Part shown: positions 11,686-24,269 of the stretch, in pieces
How positions within the stretch are numbered: the first letter of the stretch is position 1
Layout: each line of letters starts with the position of its first letter
Assembly (NCBI GenBank): GCA_027924585.1
Contig: BSBM01000994.1
Span: 10,733,001-10,797,000, forward strand
Length of the DNA: 64,000 nucleotides
DNA from: Larix kaempferi
Taxonomy: Eukaryota > Streptophyta > Pinopsida > Pinales > Pinaceae
Direction of reading: 5' to 3'
Program-made: the position numbers and the translations under genes
Notes under the pieces: generated by a model
Told to the model about the DNA's origin: nothing
Seen by the model: only the letters and a program-made list of their open reading frames with translations
Database searches by the model: none

Positions 11686-12962
11686 TGTAATATCTCGATT
11701 TTGACCCCGTTGTATTAAAATGTAAATAATGTAATATTGTTATAAAATCGTGGTGAGGAGCTCAAGGCCAAGGCCCCGCCATCGATTTATTGATGCATAT
11801 GGTTTACGTGCTAGCCAGACACATTCGAATTGTAAATATGCATTTTAATAAAATACCCACAGCTAACTATTTAATGCAACAAGAGATGGGGGCATGATTT
11901 TACAAGGAATTGGGAGGGAAAACATTCAAACCCTTGAGCCAATCAAGTCAAGCCAAGTGTCAATGAGAGAACCCATCAAACCCTCAACTACCCATGTTGA
12001 CTTTTGTACCCAATCATTCATTCTTCCAAGAATTGGTTGAGGAAGTTAATGCCTTGGGAAATGGGAGGTATGGCTGTCCAAATTCGAGTATGGGCAACCA
12101 CCCTGCATGGAAAATCGTGTTTAGCTTCCTTAGCAAGAAGAGATCCATGAATTTTCCCCCAAGCCATTACTCAGGAAGGAGTTTTTCCTCTCTCACGTTT
12201 TTGGAGCTACCTGGGCATTTTTCTCCATGGATTTCCTATGTTTTCCTTCATCTTTCAAGCTAGGAAGGGCGTTTTTGTTTTGGTTACCAATGGAGAAGAG
12301 AACAGATCGATTTGGGGTTTCAATGAGGTTGTTTTGGCCATTTGAAATTCTCATAACATGTGGGAGAAATGGGGTTGCTCCCTAGGGACGAATTTCCCTT
12401 CCCACAGTTCGTTTTGGTGAGCCACGATTCGGGGAAAACCCATGGCCATCCTGTTTGTAAATCCATTTGCTAGAAATGTGTATCCATGCCCAGTTTCAGT
12501 TTGTTGTGTGTAACTGAGCGTTGGGATTGAGATGGGTATCTTTTGCTTCTGCTGTGCATGAGCTTGAATGTCCCCTTTTCCTTGTAAGAATCATTCCCAG
12601 CTCGGGGGTGGCAGTTGTGTTGAGAGAATTGATGAACACAACTGGCCTATGGTTCGGTGGAACGTTGCAGCAACATAGCTAGTTGTTTGGGGACAATTGC
12701 ACAATGAAGATAAGTGTTTTTCTGTCTATGCATTTATTTCTGCAATGTTTAAATTGGGGACTATTTTTGATATGTTGTATGCATACGATATGTGTGTGGA
12801 TGAGTTTTTAATTCCGCTGTGCCTATTTGTTTGATTTGCATCTCCTCACATTTATTTAATTTTTTTGTGAATCTAATGCATGGGATGAGATTTATGAACA
12901 TCCCGAGAGACTGGTATCATATTCCCTTTCCTGGAATTGGATAGATGAGAGAGTTTATGACA
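11686..12962 (+). repeat. 5' LTR of element C
   Basis: It begins TGTAATATCTCG and ends TTTATGACA directly before the primer site. It pairs with 32997-34272; about 10 differences in a 185-base sample (from 11994 compared with 33304) were counted by eye. The short open frame 11994-12263 is LTR sequence shared with 33304-33657, not a gene. Confidence 0.93.
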
Positions 12963-12965
12963 GAG

Positions 12966-12976
12966 TGGTATCAGAG
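12966..12976 (+). other. Primer binding site (initiator Met tRNA), element C
   Basis: TGGTATCAGAG lies 3 bases after the 5' LTR end, complementary to initiator methionine tRNA and shared with A and B. Confidence 0.9.
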
Positions 12977-13139
12977 TTGTTGGTTGCAGCATTGGGCCTT
13001 CATGGGCTACCTATTATAGTTGCAGATGTAAATATCCCTCTTGTCTAGCACTAAACATAAAAAAATACGGAAATATTTCAGAAAATTTTTCTAACTGTTT
13101 TTGAAAAATTTGAAAATTTTCTAAGTGTTTTGAATTTTT

Positions 13140-13490
13140 GCCTAAGACTCTGTCGCCGATTTTAGTGTTAAATTCTGCGCACGCGGCAAAATTAGTGTTA
13201 ATTTCTGCAAAGCACGCAGTGAAAATTAAGGTTAATTTCTGCGACGTGCGCGACAAAAATTAAGGTTAATTTTGCGACATGCGTGGCGAAATTAAGGTCA
13301 ATTTTGCAACGCGCGTGGCGAAATTAAGGTTAATTTCTGCGATGCGCGCGGCAAAATCAAGGTTAAAATATGTGCCGACGGGTGGCAATTTTAGCCATAA
13401 AATCTACGCCCATGGGCGGCTATTTTAGCCATAAAATATGCACCGACGGGCAACGATTTTAGCCATAAAAATTTGCGTGACGGAGACTTG
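13140..13490 (+). repeat. Tandem array in element C leader (31-35-bp unit)
   Basis: About ten degenerate copies of a unit built as ATTAAGGTTAATTTCTGCGA followed by a CG-rich part such as CGCGCGTGGCGAA. Early copies read TTAGTGTTAAATTCTGCG, the middle ones ATTAAGGTTAATTT, the last ones TTTTAGCCATAAAAT then a GACGGGC-type core. More divergent copies extend to about 13690. The CpG-rich core is unusual in this AT-rich window. Confidence 0.85.
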
Positions 13491-15939
13491 CGGGCAGTGA
13501 AGATAGGGCCAAGACCGCCGCAACGGTCGCAGAAGTTAAGGTTAAAATCTGCAACGGTTGGCGGTGACACTAGAGAAACGGTTGCAAACGTTAAGGTTAA
13601 ATCTTGTGCTACAACGGCAATGTTAGTGTTAAATCCAGTGCCAAGGTTGGTAGAGTTAAGCTTAAATCCAACGACGGTCGCATAGGTTGAGCCGCGACTA
13701 GCGACGGGAGGAGCAAAAGAAAAGTATAGAGCCCAAAACTTGATTTTTGGGTAGGAGCATTCGGGCTCAGAATGGGATGATTCCTGTGGGGTTCGAAGGC
13801 CATTATCGAAGGCCATGAAAGAACTAGAGAGGGTCCCGAACCTAGTGTGCTACAATTTGACAGAAAATGGAGAATAATGACATTGATAAGACGGTGTCCC
13901 GAGGCTTGACGGAAGGTGGGATTGACCTGAAATTCATATGCCGCAGCCATGGAGCAGGCACAATGTTAAGTTTCGAATCTTGGAGTCGAACTCCAAAGGA
14001 TGTGGAGTCGGGGTGAACCAAAAAGCCAAAAAACACTGTTCCGAGCCACTTTTTCAGGATTTTGAAAAGCTTGTGGACAATAAAAGTGACCTTAGATGTG
14101 GGAATCAAAAATTTTACTGAACTAGACATTTCATCTTCTCATTAAGATAGACAGTTTCTGTTAGACGAATATTTTCCAGAAATACATAGATTGGGAGATA
14201 GCCATTTTTGGCCAAATTTTGAGATTTTGGGGGAAAAGTGAAAAGTGAAAAGTAGCCAAACCCCGAATTTTATAGAAGTTGAATGGTGCATCGGAACAGG
14301 GATCCGAAGGTTGCTGAGTTTTCCTTGTTATATGGAATACCTTCTCCCAGTAGATAAGTTTTCATGATTCTTCCTAGATTTGCTTCTAGAAGCAGTTGAA
14401 GTTGGCCTTTGAGAACAAATTGCAGCTATGTAAAAGTACAGAAAATTTGGGCAAAGTTTGCATTTTTGAAAGAATGTAAATTCCATGTTCTGGGTCGGAA
14501 TGGAGCACGGGGATATGCATCGGAAATATTATCCAGAGGAGAACAGGGATGCATGACCAGAATTGAATGAGGTCCGCATATATCATAGATATTTGATGCA
14601 GAAGAGTGCCAGTGGCTGTTTTGACAAAAAAAAAGTTGTCAATATGGGCAATTTCTATAATTGTATGACTGGAAGGAAATCGGACCAGCTATGATATGGA
14701 AGAGGAATTCCATGCTATGATGAGGGATTGGAAAGGGAGAATTCCTTAACCCCTGTTTTGCTATCGTATTTAAAATTATGAAATTGTCATGCCTATAAAC
14801 TATGGCATAAGAATGTTGAAAATGCAAGAGATTACATAGATGAAATGAATATGCACCAGATAGCACATTAATAAACATTGCACAATGCATGTGAAAATGT
14901 TTCTGCATGAATAGGATATTGCATATTGGTAAACTAGTGAGGTTTTACATATGCAACAAAACACTTGAGATAATTATGGTGGTTGCTAATAATTAGTTGT
15001 GTCCGCATTGGTTGTAGGAAAAAATATACAATCAAAGCATGGCTAAAGAAGTTGATGATGTTGTTGCACGACACCAACAACCTTATGAAGACAGGATGGT
15101 GCAACAAATCCATGATCATGATGTTGGCAAAAGGACTGAGTAGCCTTGGTAAGAGGCCAACTAATCAGGTAACATCAAGCGATGTTAATAACAACCATGC
15201 AGGTAAGGGTTAACTATGCTTAATTGCATGAATGCTGAAAGAGGATTTGGTCAGATCCCTTCAACTATGTTTAAACTATGTTGATTGATTTGCATGTGGT
15301 ATTAAGTGCCTGAATGTGAATGTCAACCTACCAAGTATGGTGAGGTGTGGGTAAGTGAAGGCAATGATCCTTACACCCTATAATTGCTTAGAAATCTCAA
15401 TGCATTCATACGAAATTATATCATGCGATTTTTGTATGTCGGTTGTGAGTTTAACAACCAACGCAAGTGAGGACTTATGGTCCTATTGTGGTAGTGCATG
15501 CTATGAGTGGCAGTCATGGTTAGGCCATAATATGTGTGAGTGCATAGTATGCATGGATTAATGCAAGGTTGTATTGGGGGGGTTATGCATTAAGTGAATG
15601 TACATCAAAATATTATGTAAATGTTGTGAATGTGCATGCATATGTGCAGGTGCACATGTTGAGATGCATTGTGTGAATGCATGGTTGTGATATACATATT
15701 TCAATGTAATTAGATGATAGATAAAATGGTGAACTATTGTTAGTACTGAGACCATTTCATGAGCTACTATGAATGCAGGAGAATGATTGCATGAAGAAGG
15801 TAAACATGTTGATGGGCTACCAGAGTACTCTGTTGGAAGGACAGGGTTGCATAAAAAGAATATGGATTTGAAGTAATGAGTATTTACAGTTAATTTAAAT
15901 TGCATGAAGAATGTACCTGTGTCTTGCAATTCTATTATG

Positions 15940-15979
<40 letters not shown>
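15940..15979. repeat. (TA)n microsatellite
   Basis: About 19 TA dinucleotides with one CA interruption inside element C. Confidence 0.9.
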
Positions 15980-16589
15980 TTCATTGCATTTCAAATGTTA
16001 ACAGTTGAGGGTGTTTGAATTATTGAGTTTTATAATTCTAAGATCGCTTCAGTGACTAGTGTAGCAATGAAAGGATTATATGCATAAGATACTGACAATG
16101 TGTTTGGCTAATTGAACTTTCAGATTTCAAGTAGAAAAGTCTTGCGTATGGCAATGAGGATAAGTCCATAGTAAAGACCAGGATCTACCATGTATAGAGG
16201 CCAAAGGTTATGAGAAGGTTTTCATGGTTGTGGAATTTAACTAATGCATGAAACAGATTTCAATTTCAAATTCGAAATTTTGCTAATAATTGCTAATGAC
16301 TGTTTGGATTATATAAGATTGTATCAAAAGGACATGTTGTAGGTGGATGTTCATGTATGGTAGCAAGGGTGAAACCATAATGGACAGAGTGATACCACTT
16401 ACGAGAGCCAAACAATATGAGGATAGCCTCAATACTAAGCAAATCAATTTATGTAGCAGACAAAATTGCAAATTCATGTTGAAGTTAATTATTAATGACA
16501 TTGATTGGTTATATCATATTTGAAGCTTATTGCTAAATGTTGCTGACAGTTTGACTATTTGATAGGTGTGTCAGGATGACACATTGTAG

Positions 16590-16594
16590 GAAGA
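16590..16594. repeat. Target site duplication of element B, left copy
   Basis: GAAGA precedes the LTR start at 16595 and recurs directly after the other LTR at 29874-29878. Confidence 0.95.
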
Positions 16595-19500
16595 TGTAAT
16601 GTCCCAAAAATAACAAGAAAATTAAAATTTTTCCTGTCTGCGAAAATCGTTAGTTTGTAATAGAAAAGGCGCACATTAAACGTAATAATGTTAGAAACAA
16701 TCATACTTCTATGCTGCAATGTATGTCTAAGCCTATCTGTTTTTACATAGCATCTGCTATGTGTAAGTATAGAATTTGCGGAAGTAGTGTGGAAATAAAA
16801 TGAGATCGTGTTTTCATTGTGGTTTGCAAGAGTGGGTTTAGTAGGTAGGAAATAACACTAGCTACTATTTGAAATATCATGTGATTTTAATTATGTATGT
16901 CCAATGACACCTTCAGGTGACGATCTTCTTTGATGACAGTATGTTTTTCACATTGGGGTTTCCATAATACTCCCGAACAGGTAATTACATACCTCGGCAG
17001 GGTTACCGGGAGGTATGGGTAATTGGAGGGGTTGCCGGACTTACTTAGCATAATGCTAATGCCATCATGTACTCTTGTATTTGCAGGTGTCTCGACTCGG
17101 CAAGTAAGATCTCTAAATGGGTGGTTCTTATTCTACTATTGCTCCTATCCCACTGTTGTATGATAAGTCATTAATACTCCATTGTCATGGGAGTTCTTAA
17201 TTCGAAGGTTTCCCAAAGTGGGTTTACAACTATTAGTTCTTGGGTAATGCAACCAATTGTGAATTGGTCATACTTTGCAAAGTTTATGTATATAAATCGA
17301 CCCCTTTGTAATTTAAATCAGGGTGGTGGAAATATTCGATTGCACTATAGGGAGTGCGAATTATTTGACCTCCACTTAGTTAGGAGTTGGTGAAAACTTC
17401 ATTGTATTTAGTAGCTCATGGAGAACAACCTGGCATAAGGGTTTGGCTATTGATTTGGGGTTTTGATCTGTAGTCTCTATATTCGACTTATTGTTTGTTT
17501 ATGGCTCTGCGCTTTCGGTACTGGATGGTATTGGGGTGTACTGACCCGAGCTCTGCTCGTGGTCAGCACGCTTAGTGATTGTGGCTATTTATCATGGCGT
17601 AGGGAGGCCATACTTCTTACAGGTAAAGAAATTTAAACCCTATCAGTTATTGACAATTTCTAATTTCTTAGAACTGGTAATGCATATTTGAGCTGAGTAA
17701 TACTGTATGTTGTTTGTGGCAGGCGATACACGCTTTGGTGTGGGAGCTGCGAAGGTTTATGATGCCATGGGTGTGACTAGGATATTGGTGAGTTTGGCTT
17801 CCCATGCGTGCCCTACCTCTTGCAACTCTGGTGTTGTTTGTATGCGTTTGGCCTGGTTTTTTAGTGTGAGACCCCCATAAGCCATTGGCTTACTGATTTG
17901 CTTTGGGGAGGCCTAAAATAATCGTCTACTTGGCTAGACTTGACAGAATGGGGTTTTGATGTAATTTAACTAGATGGATGAATATGAGGACTGTAATATG
18001 TATCAGCTGGGTTCCACCGATTATTCGGTTCTGCGGAAATCTTGTAATTTAAATAAATACTCTTCCATGAGATGTTATTCCTATATAGTTATAAAGATTT
18101 CAAATGCTACATTTCTCTATTCCCTGTGTGTATTTAAGTATTTGAGCTGAAACTTTAAGAGTTCTAAGGTTAAGGGTTTCCTGGGTATTTTTGTAAACTA
18201 CTGTTCCGCCAATGCAGACATTTATAAAGGGTCGTTGGCGCCCTCTGGCTTGTAATTAAGGCTGTGGTTCGTATGTTGTTTTCAATGGAACTTGTTATTC
18301 GTTTTGAATATTGCTACAGGGTTTATGTGTGAACAATGTATTTCCTGTGGGTGTATATAAGACAACGAAGTTTTCTACGCCCCTGTTGCTATAATGTGGG
18401 TAGATTGTAAATGAAAATGTCTCATTTTCCTACTGGTTTTGTGGGTAGAATGATTGCTTGCCTGGCAAGAGTTTTAAGACTATACTCAATTGTTTTTGGT
18501 TTCTTTTTATATATAGACTTGTTTCCTGTATGCAATACGTTTACGATTTGACTCCTTGTGAAGTCTGTGGGAATTGACCTTGGTCCTATCTTTCCATAGA
18601 CATCTTCATGGTGGTCATACGAATAGCGTGTTTCTTGTTTCTATTTATGGTTGGTCTATTGAAATGATTTGCGTAGGTTTTATGATGAAGTGGATATGAA
18701 AAATGTAAATGACCAGCATTCTAAATATGATCTCCGTCACACTTGAGATGTTTGGTTTAAATTATAGTCTGTATGGTTTAAGAAGAAAACAAAACTAGCT
18801 CGGGCAGAGAAATGAAACTAAATAGAAATCGATTTTAAACAATGATGTCTGTGTTTTCTCTTAGTGTGGTTTGTATCGTTGGGATTTCAAATGGTTGACA
18901 TGTTGCTCAGCGATTTCTGTTGTGGTTTGATTTCTGTAGCTAGGTGATTTTGTTGAGAGATTAACACTAGGGTTTTAAATGAGTGAAATAAATACCATCA
19001 TAAGTGAATTAGAATACCATCATAGGTGAAATAAAATGTTACGAATATTCTTCTGAGTTCAAATCACGATTTTCCTATTCTAGCCATCTAAACAATATAA
19101 GTGACCAGCAAATACTAGCTAGCTAGTCCTGCTAGGAATGCCATTCAATGCTGGGAGACTTGATTTAAGAACATTGCAGTTATAACAGGAATATAAAACA
19201 TAGGAGGGTTTATAAATAATCATACCTATCGATTCTCTGTAGTTTTTCCTGTTGATGATACCCTGTTGGCCCTGGTAGCTTGTTCTTGCTGATACTAACC
19301 TACACACTCAGCCAATTGGTTAGGGAAACTACTGACTCTTAGATGACTTGAATTGATCTTGGATTTGATGAATTTGGGACTACCACATTCCTCCCAACCA
19401 TGATTCTACAACTGTTCTTGGTTTAGTACGAATCCCACCGAGCTGGTTCTGACATGAAAACTAAGAAGTAGAGGCCTTAGATGATAACTGGTTCAGATCT

Positions 19501-20816
19501 GGAAAATTTATGAACAAGGTTCACTTCTGGAAAATTTATGAACAGGGTTCACTTCTGGAGCAGAGAATTCTTCTTGGCACAATAATACCAAAAGAAAAGA
19601 TGAATAAGATCCCCCAATCTTTGGGTTCTATCCTCCTTAAGTAGGAATATCTTGAAATATGATTGTTGGAATTTACAGGTTTCTTTAAAACAATTTAAAT
19701 TATATAAAAAATATTATTTGTTCACTTAACTGCTAGTTAATTTGGGACTAGGACTTCTCACTTTGTTTTATCCAAGTGTATTGATATGTAATCTTTTTAA
19801 ATAACAATAATAATGCAATAATTATAATTCCACCTTAAATATTAATAAATAATATTTTTTAAAGTGGCAGCCCACATATGCATAGATATATATATATAGA
19901 AGAATAAATAATAACAATATTATTCTTAAAAGCTCTTAATAATAGTATTTAGCTTTGAGGCCTTTTAAGCACTTGGTTCACATGATACTTCTTTTTATTC
20001 TTTTTAAGGATAGGGTCCACTTCTTTGGACGGTTTCGGCAAGCTGGTAAGGAACCTCTAGTCTCTCCCTTTGCATGTCAGATCCCTCGTTTTAACATGGT
20101 AGTTCCCGTAGTAGATGATGATAATAAGATTTATTTGATCAAGTCGAAAATAGTTTTGATAAGTCTCGCAAGTGCTATTCAGAGTCCTCTTCAACTCAAC
20201 ACTTGAGATGTAGTAATCCCGAGTGCTCTTCAGAGCCTTTCAACTCAACACTCTCACATGGGCATTACACTAGTGCAAATCCAGAGCCTCTGCTCAACAC
20301 TAGAGCTAGATTGTTGTTGTGAGGCACACCTAGGATGTTTAAATGTCCTCGGATCCGGTAATCATTTCTTTCAAGCTTGGAGTGCTCCAGGGCCCATGCC
20401 CAACACTCAACGTACATCGGGGCTTAGGCCCAGTACGAAATAGAATCCTCTAAATACATTGGGGCTTAGGCCCAGTATATAGGTCATTCGTGTGTTTCTG
20501 AGTCCACCCTCAACACACTAAATAATCAACCATGTAAATCATGCTCTGCACAATATAATGTAACAAAAGGAATTAATCTCAGTATATCATCATTTGTATC
20601 CAATTCTCATTATACAACATAGTTTATTCATTCGGGCTTTCCTTCCCCACATATATTCAACAATGAAACAAATCAGGGTCCATGCCCACTACATCAACTC
20701 ATGAAGGAATAAATAAAAAAAACTAATGCTATGTCAAACATAATAAATCGCATATACTGGGGCCATGACCCGATATAGGACCATAACATAGTTAGTCAAA
20801 AGGTTGGGATATTACA
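16595..20816 (-). repeat. 3' LTR of element B
   Basis: It is 4222 bp, TGTAATGTCCC to GGGATATTACA, paired with 25651-29873. Short open frames inside (17187-17393, 19955-20206, 20258-20443) recur almost unchanged in the other LTR (26243-26449, 29011-29262, 29314-29499); that reflects LTR duplication, not genes. Confidence 0.95.
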
Positions 20817-20827
20817 TCCCTCCCCGC
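20817..20827 (-). other. Polypurine tract of element B
   Basis: On the minus strand GCGGGGAGGGA sits directly before the 3' LTR start (TGTAATATCCC). It follows a segment shared with A and C. Confidence 0.88.
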
Positions 20828-20852
20828 TTAGAACAACACTGTCCCGGTGTTT

Positions 20853-21062
20853 CTAGGGGCTAGGAATGAGATCATGAAACAAGGCGGGGTATGCCTCTCT
20901 CATTGTAGATTCGTTCTCCCAAGTGGTCTCATCTGGTCCAAAGTGCCTCCATTGCACTTTTAGCTGAGTAATGGTCCTCCTCCTAAGTTGGACCTCTCTC
21001 TTGTCTAGAATGTGGAGTGGTTCTTGCGTGAACTCCCCTTCGGGCTCCACCTGTAATAAGGA
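20853..21062 (-). pseudogene. Chromodomain at the end of element B pol
   Basis: The 65-residue open segment contains EPLHILDKREVQLRRRTI, QLKVQWRHFGPDETTWENE and a final REAYPALF, the usual chromovirus chromodomain layout (beta strands, then a Trp-containing helix). In these elements the domain binds histone marks and guides insertion. It is in frame with integrase but separated by a TAG at 21060-21062 where A has TGG. Confidence 0.88.
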
Positions 21063-22346
21063 CTAATCAATAACATGTTTAGTATCGTATACATATTTCT
21101 TTAATAAAGAAGCATTAAAAACATTATGAACTTTTATATGTGATGGTAGGGCTAACTCATATGCTACTGGACCCTTCTTGCCGAGTATTTCAAAAGGTCC
21201 ATAGAACCTTGGGGCTAGTTTATGGCAACGTCCCAAACTTAATGAGCTTCGTTTCGCTTTTATTCTTAGGAAGACATGTTCACCGATTTGGTAGTCCTTG
21301 TCCTTTCTTTTCTTGTCTGCGTAACTCTTTTGGCAGTCTTGTGCTTCTTTCAAATTCAATTGCACCTTGGAGACTAGTTGTTCCAAGTCTTTTAGTAAGT
21401 CTGGCCCTAGCATGAGCCTGTCCACCGGGCTATCCCAGGTGACGGGGGTTCGACACTTTCGACCGTAGAGTACCTCAAAAGGACTCATTTTGGCCGAGGT
21501 TTGATACCCGTTGTTGTATGCGAACTCCACGAGGTGTAGGCAGTCTTCCCACTTAGTGGGATTGTTCATGACATACATTCTCAGCATATCCTCCAAGATT
21601 TGGTTTACTCGTTTCGTCTGTCCGTCGGTTTGGGGGTGGTATGCGGTACTAAACTGTAGTTGTGTTTCTAATCCGGAGAACAGTGCTCTCCAAAAGTTAC
21701 TAGTAAACTTTGTGTCTCGATCCGAGATAATTGCTTTGGGTATCCCGTGTAACCGAAAAATCTCCTTTAGGAAGATTTCCGCAATGTGAACTGCCTTGTA
21801 GGTAGATTTTACTGGTATAAAATGTGCGGCTTTCGACAGCTTGTCGACTACTACAAAGATGGAGTCATTTTGTTTATTTCTCTTGGGAAGGCCTGTAATG
21901 AAATCCATGCTTATTACCTCCCACTTCCATTCTAGAATAGGTAGTGGTTGAAGTAGTCTGGAGGGGTGTTGGTGTTCTGCTTTGACCAACTAACTTTCCT
22001 GACACTTCACGATGAACAATGCTATGTCAGCTTTCAGTTTAGGCCAAAAGTAGTGTTTCTTTACGGCTGAAATCATCTTTTGATATCTGGGGTGTCCTAA
22101 ATAGGGGCTCCGATGGAATTCAGTGAGTATGTTAGGTCTAATGTCCCCCCCCTCGGGAATGTAAAGTCTCTCCTTTGACCATAACAATCCTGATTCATCT
22201 ATCTTGTATTCTTTCTGTTGTTGAAAAAGCCTATCTTCTTGGATCTTTTTAAGGATCTCGACATAGAACCTATCATTTTGGTATGCCATTCTAATTCTGT
22301 CATGTAAGTCGGAGTCTGTCCGAATTTCGGTTACCTCATATAACAT
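21063..22346 (-). pseudogene. Integrase of element B
   Basis: The open blocks are 22346-21990 and 21989-21063. The first holds the His-His part of the zinc domain (EFHRSPYLGHPRYQ) and VKCQES; the second Cys of the CxxC is Ser and the next codon is TAG at 21990-21992 where A has Gln. The core has WEVISMDFITGL (Asp), IISDRDTKF (Asp) and, 35 residues on, Lys instead of the catalytic Glu in QTKRVNQILED (codon at 21612-21614). Then follow NPTKWEDCLHLVEFAYNN, MSPFEVLYGRKCRTP and the GPVAYELALPSHIKVHNVFN C-terminal stretch. Integrase inserts the cDNA into the genome; this copy lacks a catalytic residue. Confidence 0.93.
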
Positions 22347-23528
22347 ACGAGCTCATCAACTTAAGGTGTCAGCGATCTTGTTTTCTTTCCCCTTGATGTG
22401 TTTTAGTTCAAAGTTATACTCACTAAGAAAGGATAACCACTTAGCCTATCTAGCGTTCAGGTCTGGTTGATGGAATAGATACTTTAGACTCATGTTGTTC
22501 GTCTTTAGTAGGAATTTCTTACCCATGAGGTAATGTCTCCACATCTTTAGAGCGTGGATAATGGCGGCCAATTAGAGGTCATGAGTAGGATAGTTCTTCT
22601 CATGTTCCTTTAGCTTTCTTGACTCGTAGCAGATGGCAAAGTCATCTTGCATAAGGACTCCACCGAGTCCTTCCTTGCTTGCATCGATGCAAACTACGAA
22701 GTCCCCATTAGGGTCGACAATTCATAGTATTGGTGCGCTGATCAGAAGTTGTTTTAACTTCTGAAAACTTTCTTCGCACTTGTCTGTCTAGATGAACTTA
22801 CTAGTTTTCTTTAGTAATGCGGTTATGGGGAAAGCGATCTGAGAGAAGTTCTCAATGAACTTTCGATAATAACCGGCTAAACCTAGGAATGATATTATAT
22901 CAAAAACACACGTAGGTGTGGACCATTCTTCGATAGCTTTGATCTTTTCAGGATCATCTGCTATTCCTTTCTCAGAAATGATGTGCCCTAAGTACTGTAT
23001 CTGAGGTCTATAGAAATCACACTTGCTAAATTTTGTGTACAGCTAATGTTCTCGTAATATCCGTAGGACTATTCGGAGGTGTTCCTCATGTTCTTCTTCA
23101 TTCTTGGAATAGATTAGGATATCGTCTATGAAGACTAAAACAAACTTGTCGAGGTACTTGCTGAAAACATTTTTGATCATGCACATGAAGTTTGCGGGTG
23201 CATTCGTCAGACCGAAAGGCATTACTACAAATTCGTAGTGGTCATATCAAGTGCGAAACACGATCTTACTGATGTCCTCATCACGGATTCTTACCTGGTG
23301 ATATCTAGATCACAGGTCGATCTTCGAGAAGAAATTTGCCCCTCTGACTTGGTCAAACAAGTCATCAATCCTAGGGAGTGGATAACGGTTCTTGATGGTT
23401 AACTTGTTGAGTTGGAGGTAATCGATGCACATACGCATCGTGACGTCCTTCTTTTTAACAAAGAGGATTGGTGCTCCCCAAGGAGACAGACTCGGTCGAA
23501 TGTAACCCTTGTCTATTAGTTCTTGTAA
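22347..23528 (-). pseudogene. Reverse transcriptase and RNase H of element B
   Basis: The region has the RT motifs in order: [36 protein letters not shown], the palm Asp region, [11 protein letters not shown] and the catalytic [10 protein letters not shown] box (around 23120), then the RNase H region ([38 protein letters not shown]). At least six stops are scattered, including Gln-to-TAG at 23043-23045 and 22446-22448 and a Trp-to-TAG near 22790. The active-site segment kept here is the one deleted in A. Confidence 0.88.
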
Positions 23529-24269
23529 CTATATTTTGAGCTCTACCAGCTCGGGTGTACTCATACGGTATAGAGTCCTAGAGACGTGTACGGATCCAGG
23601 GGTTAGTTCTATGGAAAAGTCTAAGTCTCGCTTGGGTGGTAACCCGGGTATCTCCTTGGGAAACATGTCTCTGAATTCTACTAGTATCGAGAAATCCTCG
23701 ATCTTTTGTTCCCTATCGGCTTCTACTGATTGAAGGTGGATTGCAAATAGTTTACAACCCTTTCTTAAGTATTTCTTTGCTTGCAATGCTGATATCTGCC
23801 GTACGGATACTTCCTTAGGTATACCTTGGATGGTTCTTTGGTTTCCTTGACTATCTGTGCATAGGATTGACTTATTTAAGCAATCTAACAAGGCATGATG
23901 TCCTTCCAACCAATCCATGCCTATTATTACATCATAAGATCCTAGCAGTAAGATGTTCAAATCTATCTGAGTTAAAAATCCGTTCAAATCTATCTCACAA
24001 CTCTTAACTAGTTCGGAGACCTTCCGTTTGGTACCTGTGGATAATTGTACCAGCCATGGTGCTTTGTGACTCTCTCGGTTTAATTTGCAAGACTCTACTA
24101 TTCTAGGAGAGATGTAGCTCTGGAAAGCATCGGGGTCTATTAAAACTGAAATGATATTGTTAGACATCTTACCCTCAATTTCTACCATGGTGGCTTGATG
24201 ATCTGCTTGCTGGCCATCAAGGGCGGCATAAATACTAGGTGTCTTTGACAGGTCTCCCACTGTAGGCTC
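23529..24269 (-). pseudogene. Aspartic protease region of element B
   Basis: An open block of 243 codons (24260-23529). It contains ALDGQQADHQATMVEIEGK, the VLIDPDAFQSYISP box at the retropepsin active-site position, GSYDVIIGMDWLEGHH, and the protease-RT linker ending EIPGLPPKRDLDFSIELTPG. A stop separates it in frame from gag. Frame and length match A, where the same region is more damaged. Confidence 0.85.

Larger units (their letters stand above)
13491..16594 (+). other. Non-coding interior of element C, left part
   Basis: No retroelement or host protein is recognised. Overlapping short open frames at 13391-14130 on both strands derive from repeat-like CG-rich sequence and carry no family motif. 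The text around 14240-14265 has GTGAAAA triplets. A (TA)n tract is at 15940-15979. It ends at the insertion point of element B. Confidence 0.6.

Noticed and set aside
11994-12263. Open frame similar to 33304-33657
   Set aside because: Both lie in the LTR pair of element C.
13391-14130. Overlapping open frames on both strands in element C
   Set aside because: They run through the CpG-rich repeat area, overlap each other in several frames and show no domain or codon pattern; low stop density follows from composition.
17187-20443. Small open frames repeated at 26243-29499
   Set aside because: They are the same LTR sequence of element B seen twice; conservation is due to LTR duplication, not protein function.
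21140-21789. Plus-strand open frames over the integrase region
   Set aside because: Antisense shadows of the element B integrase, which has clear motifs on the minus strand.
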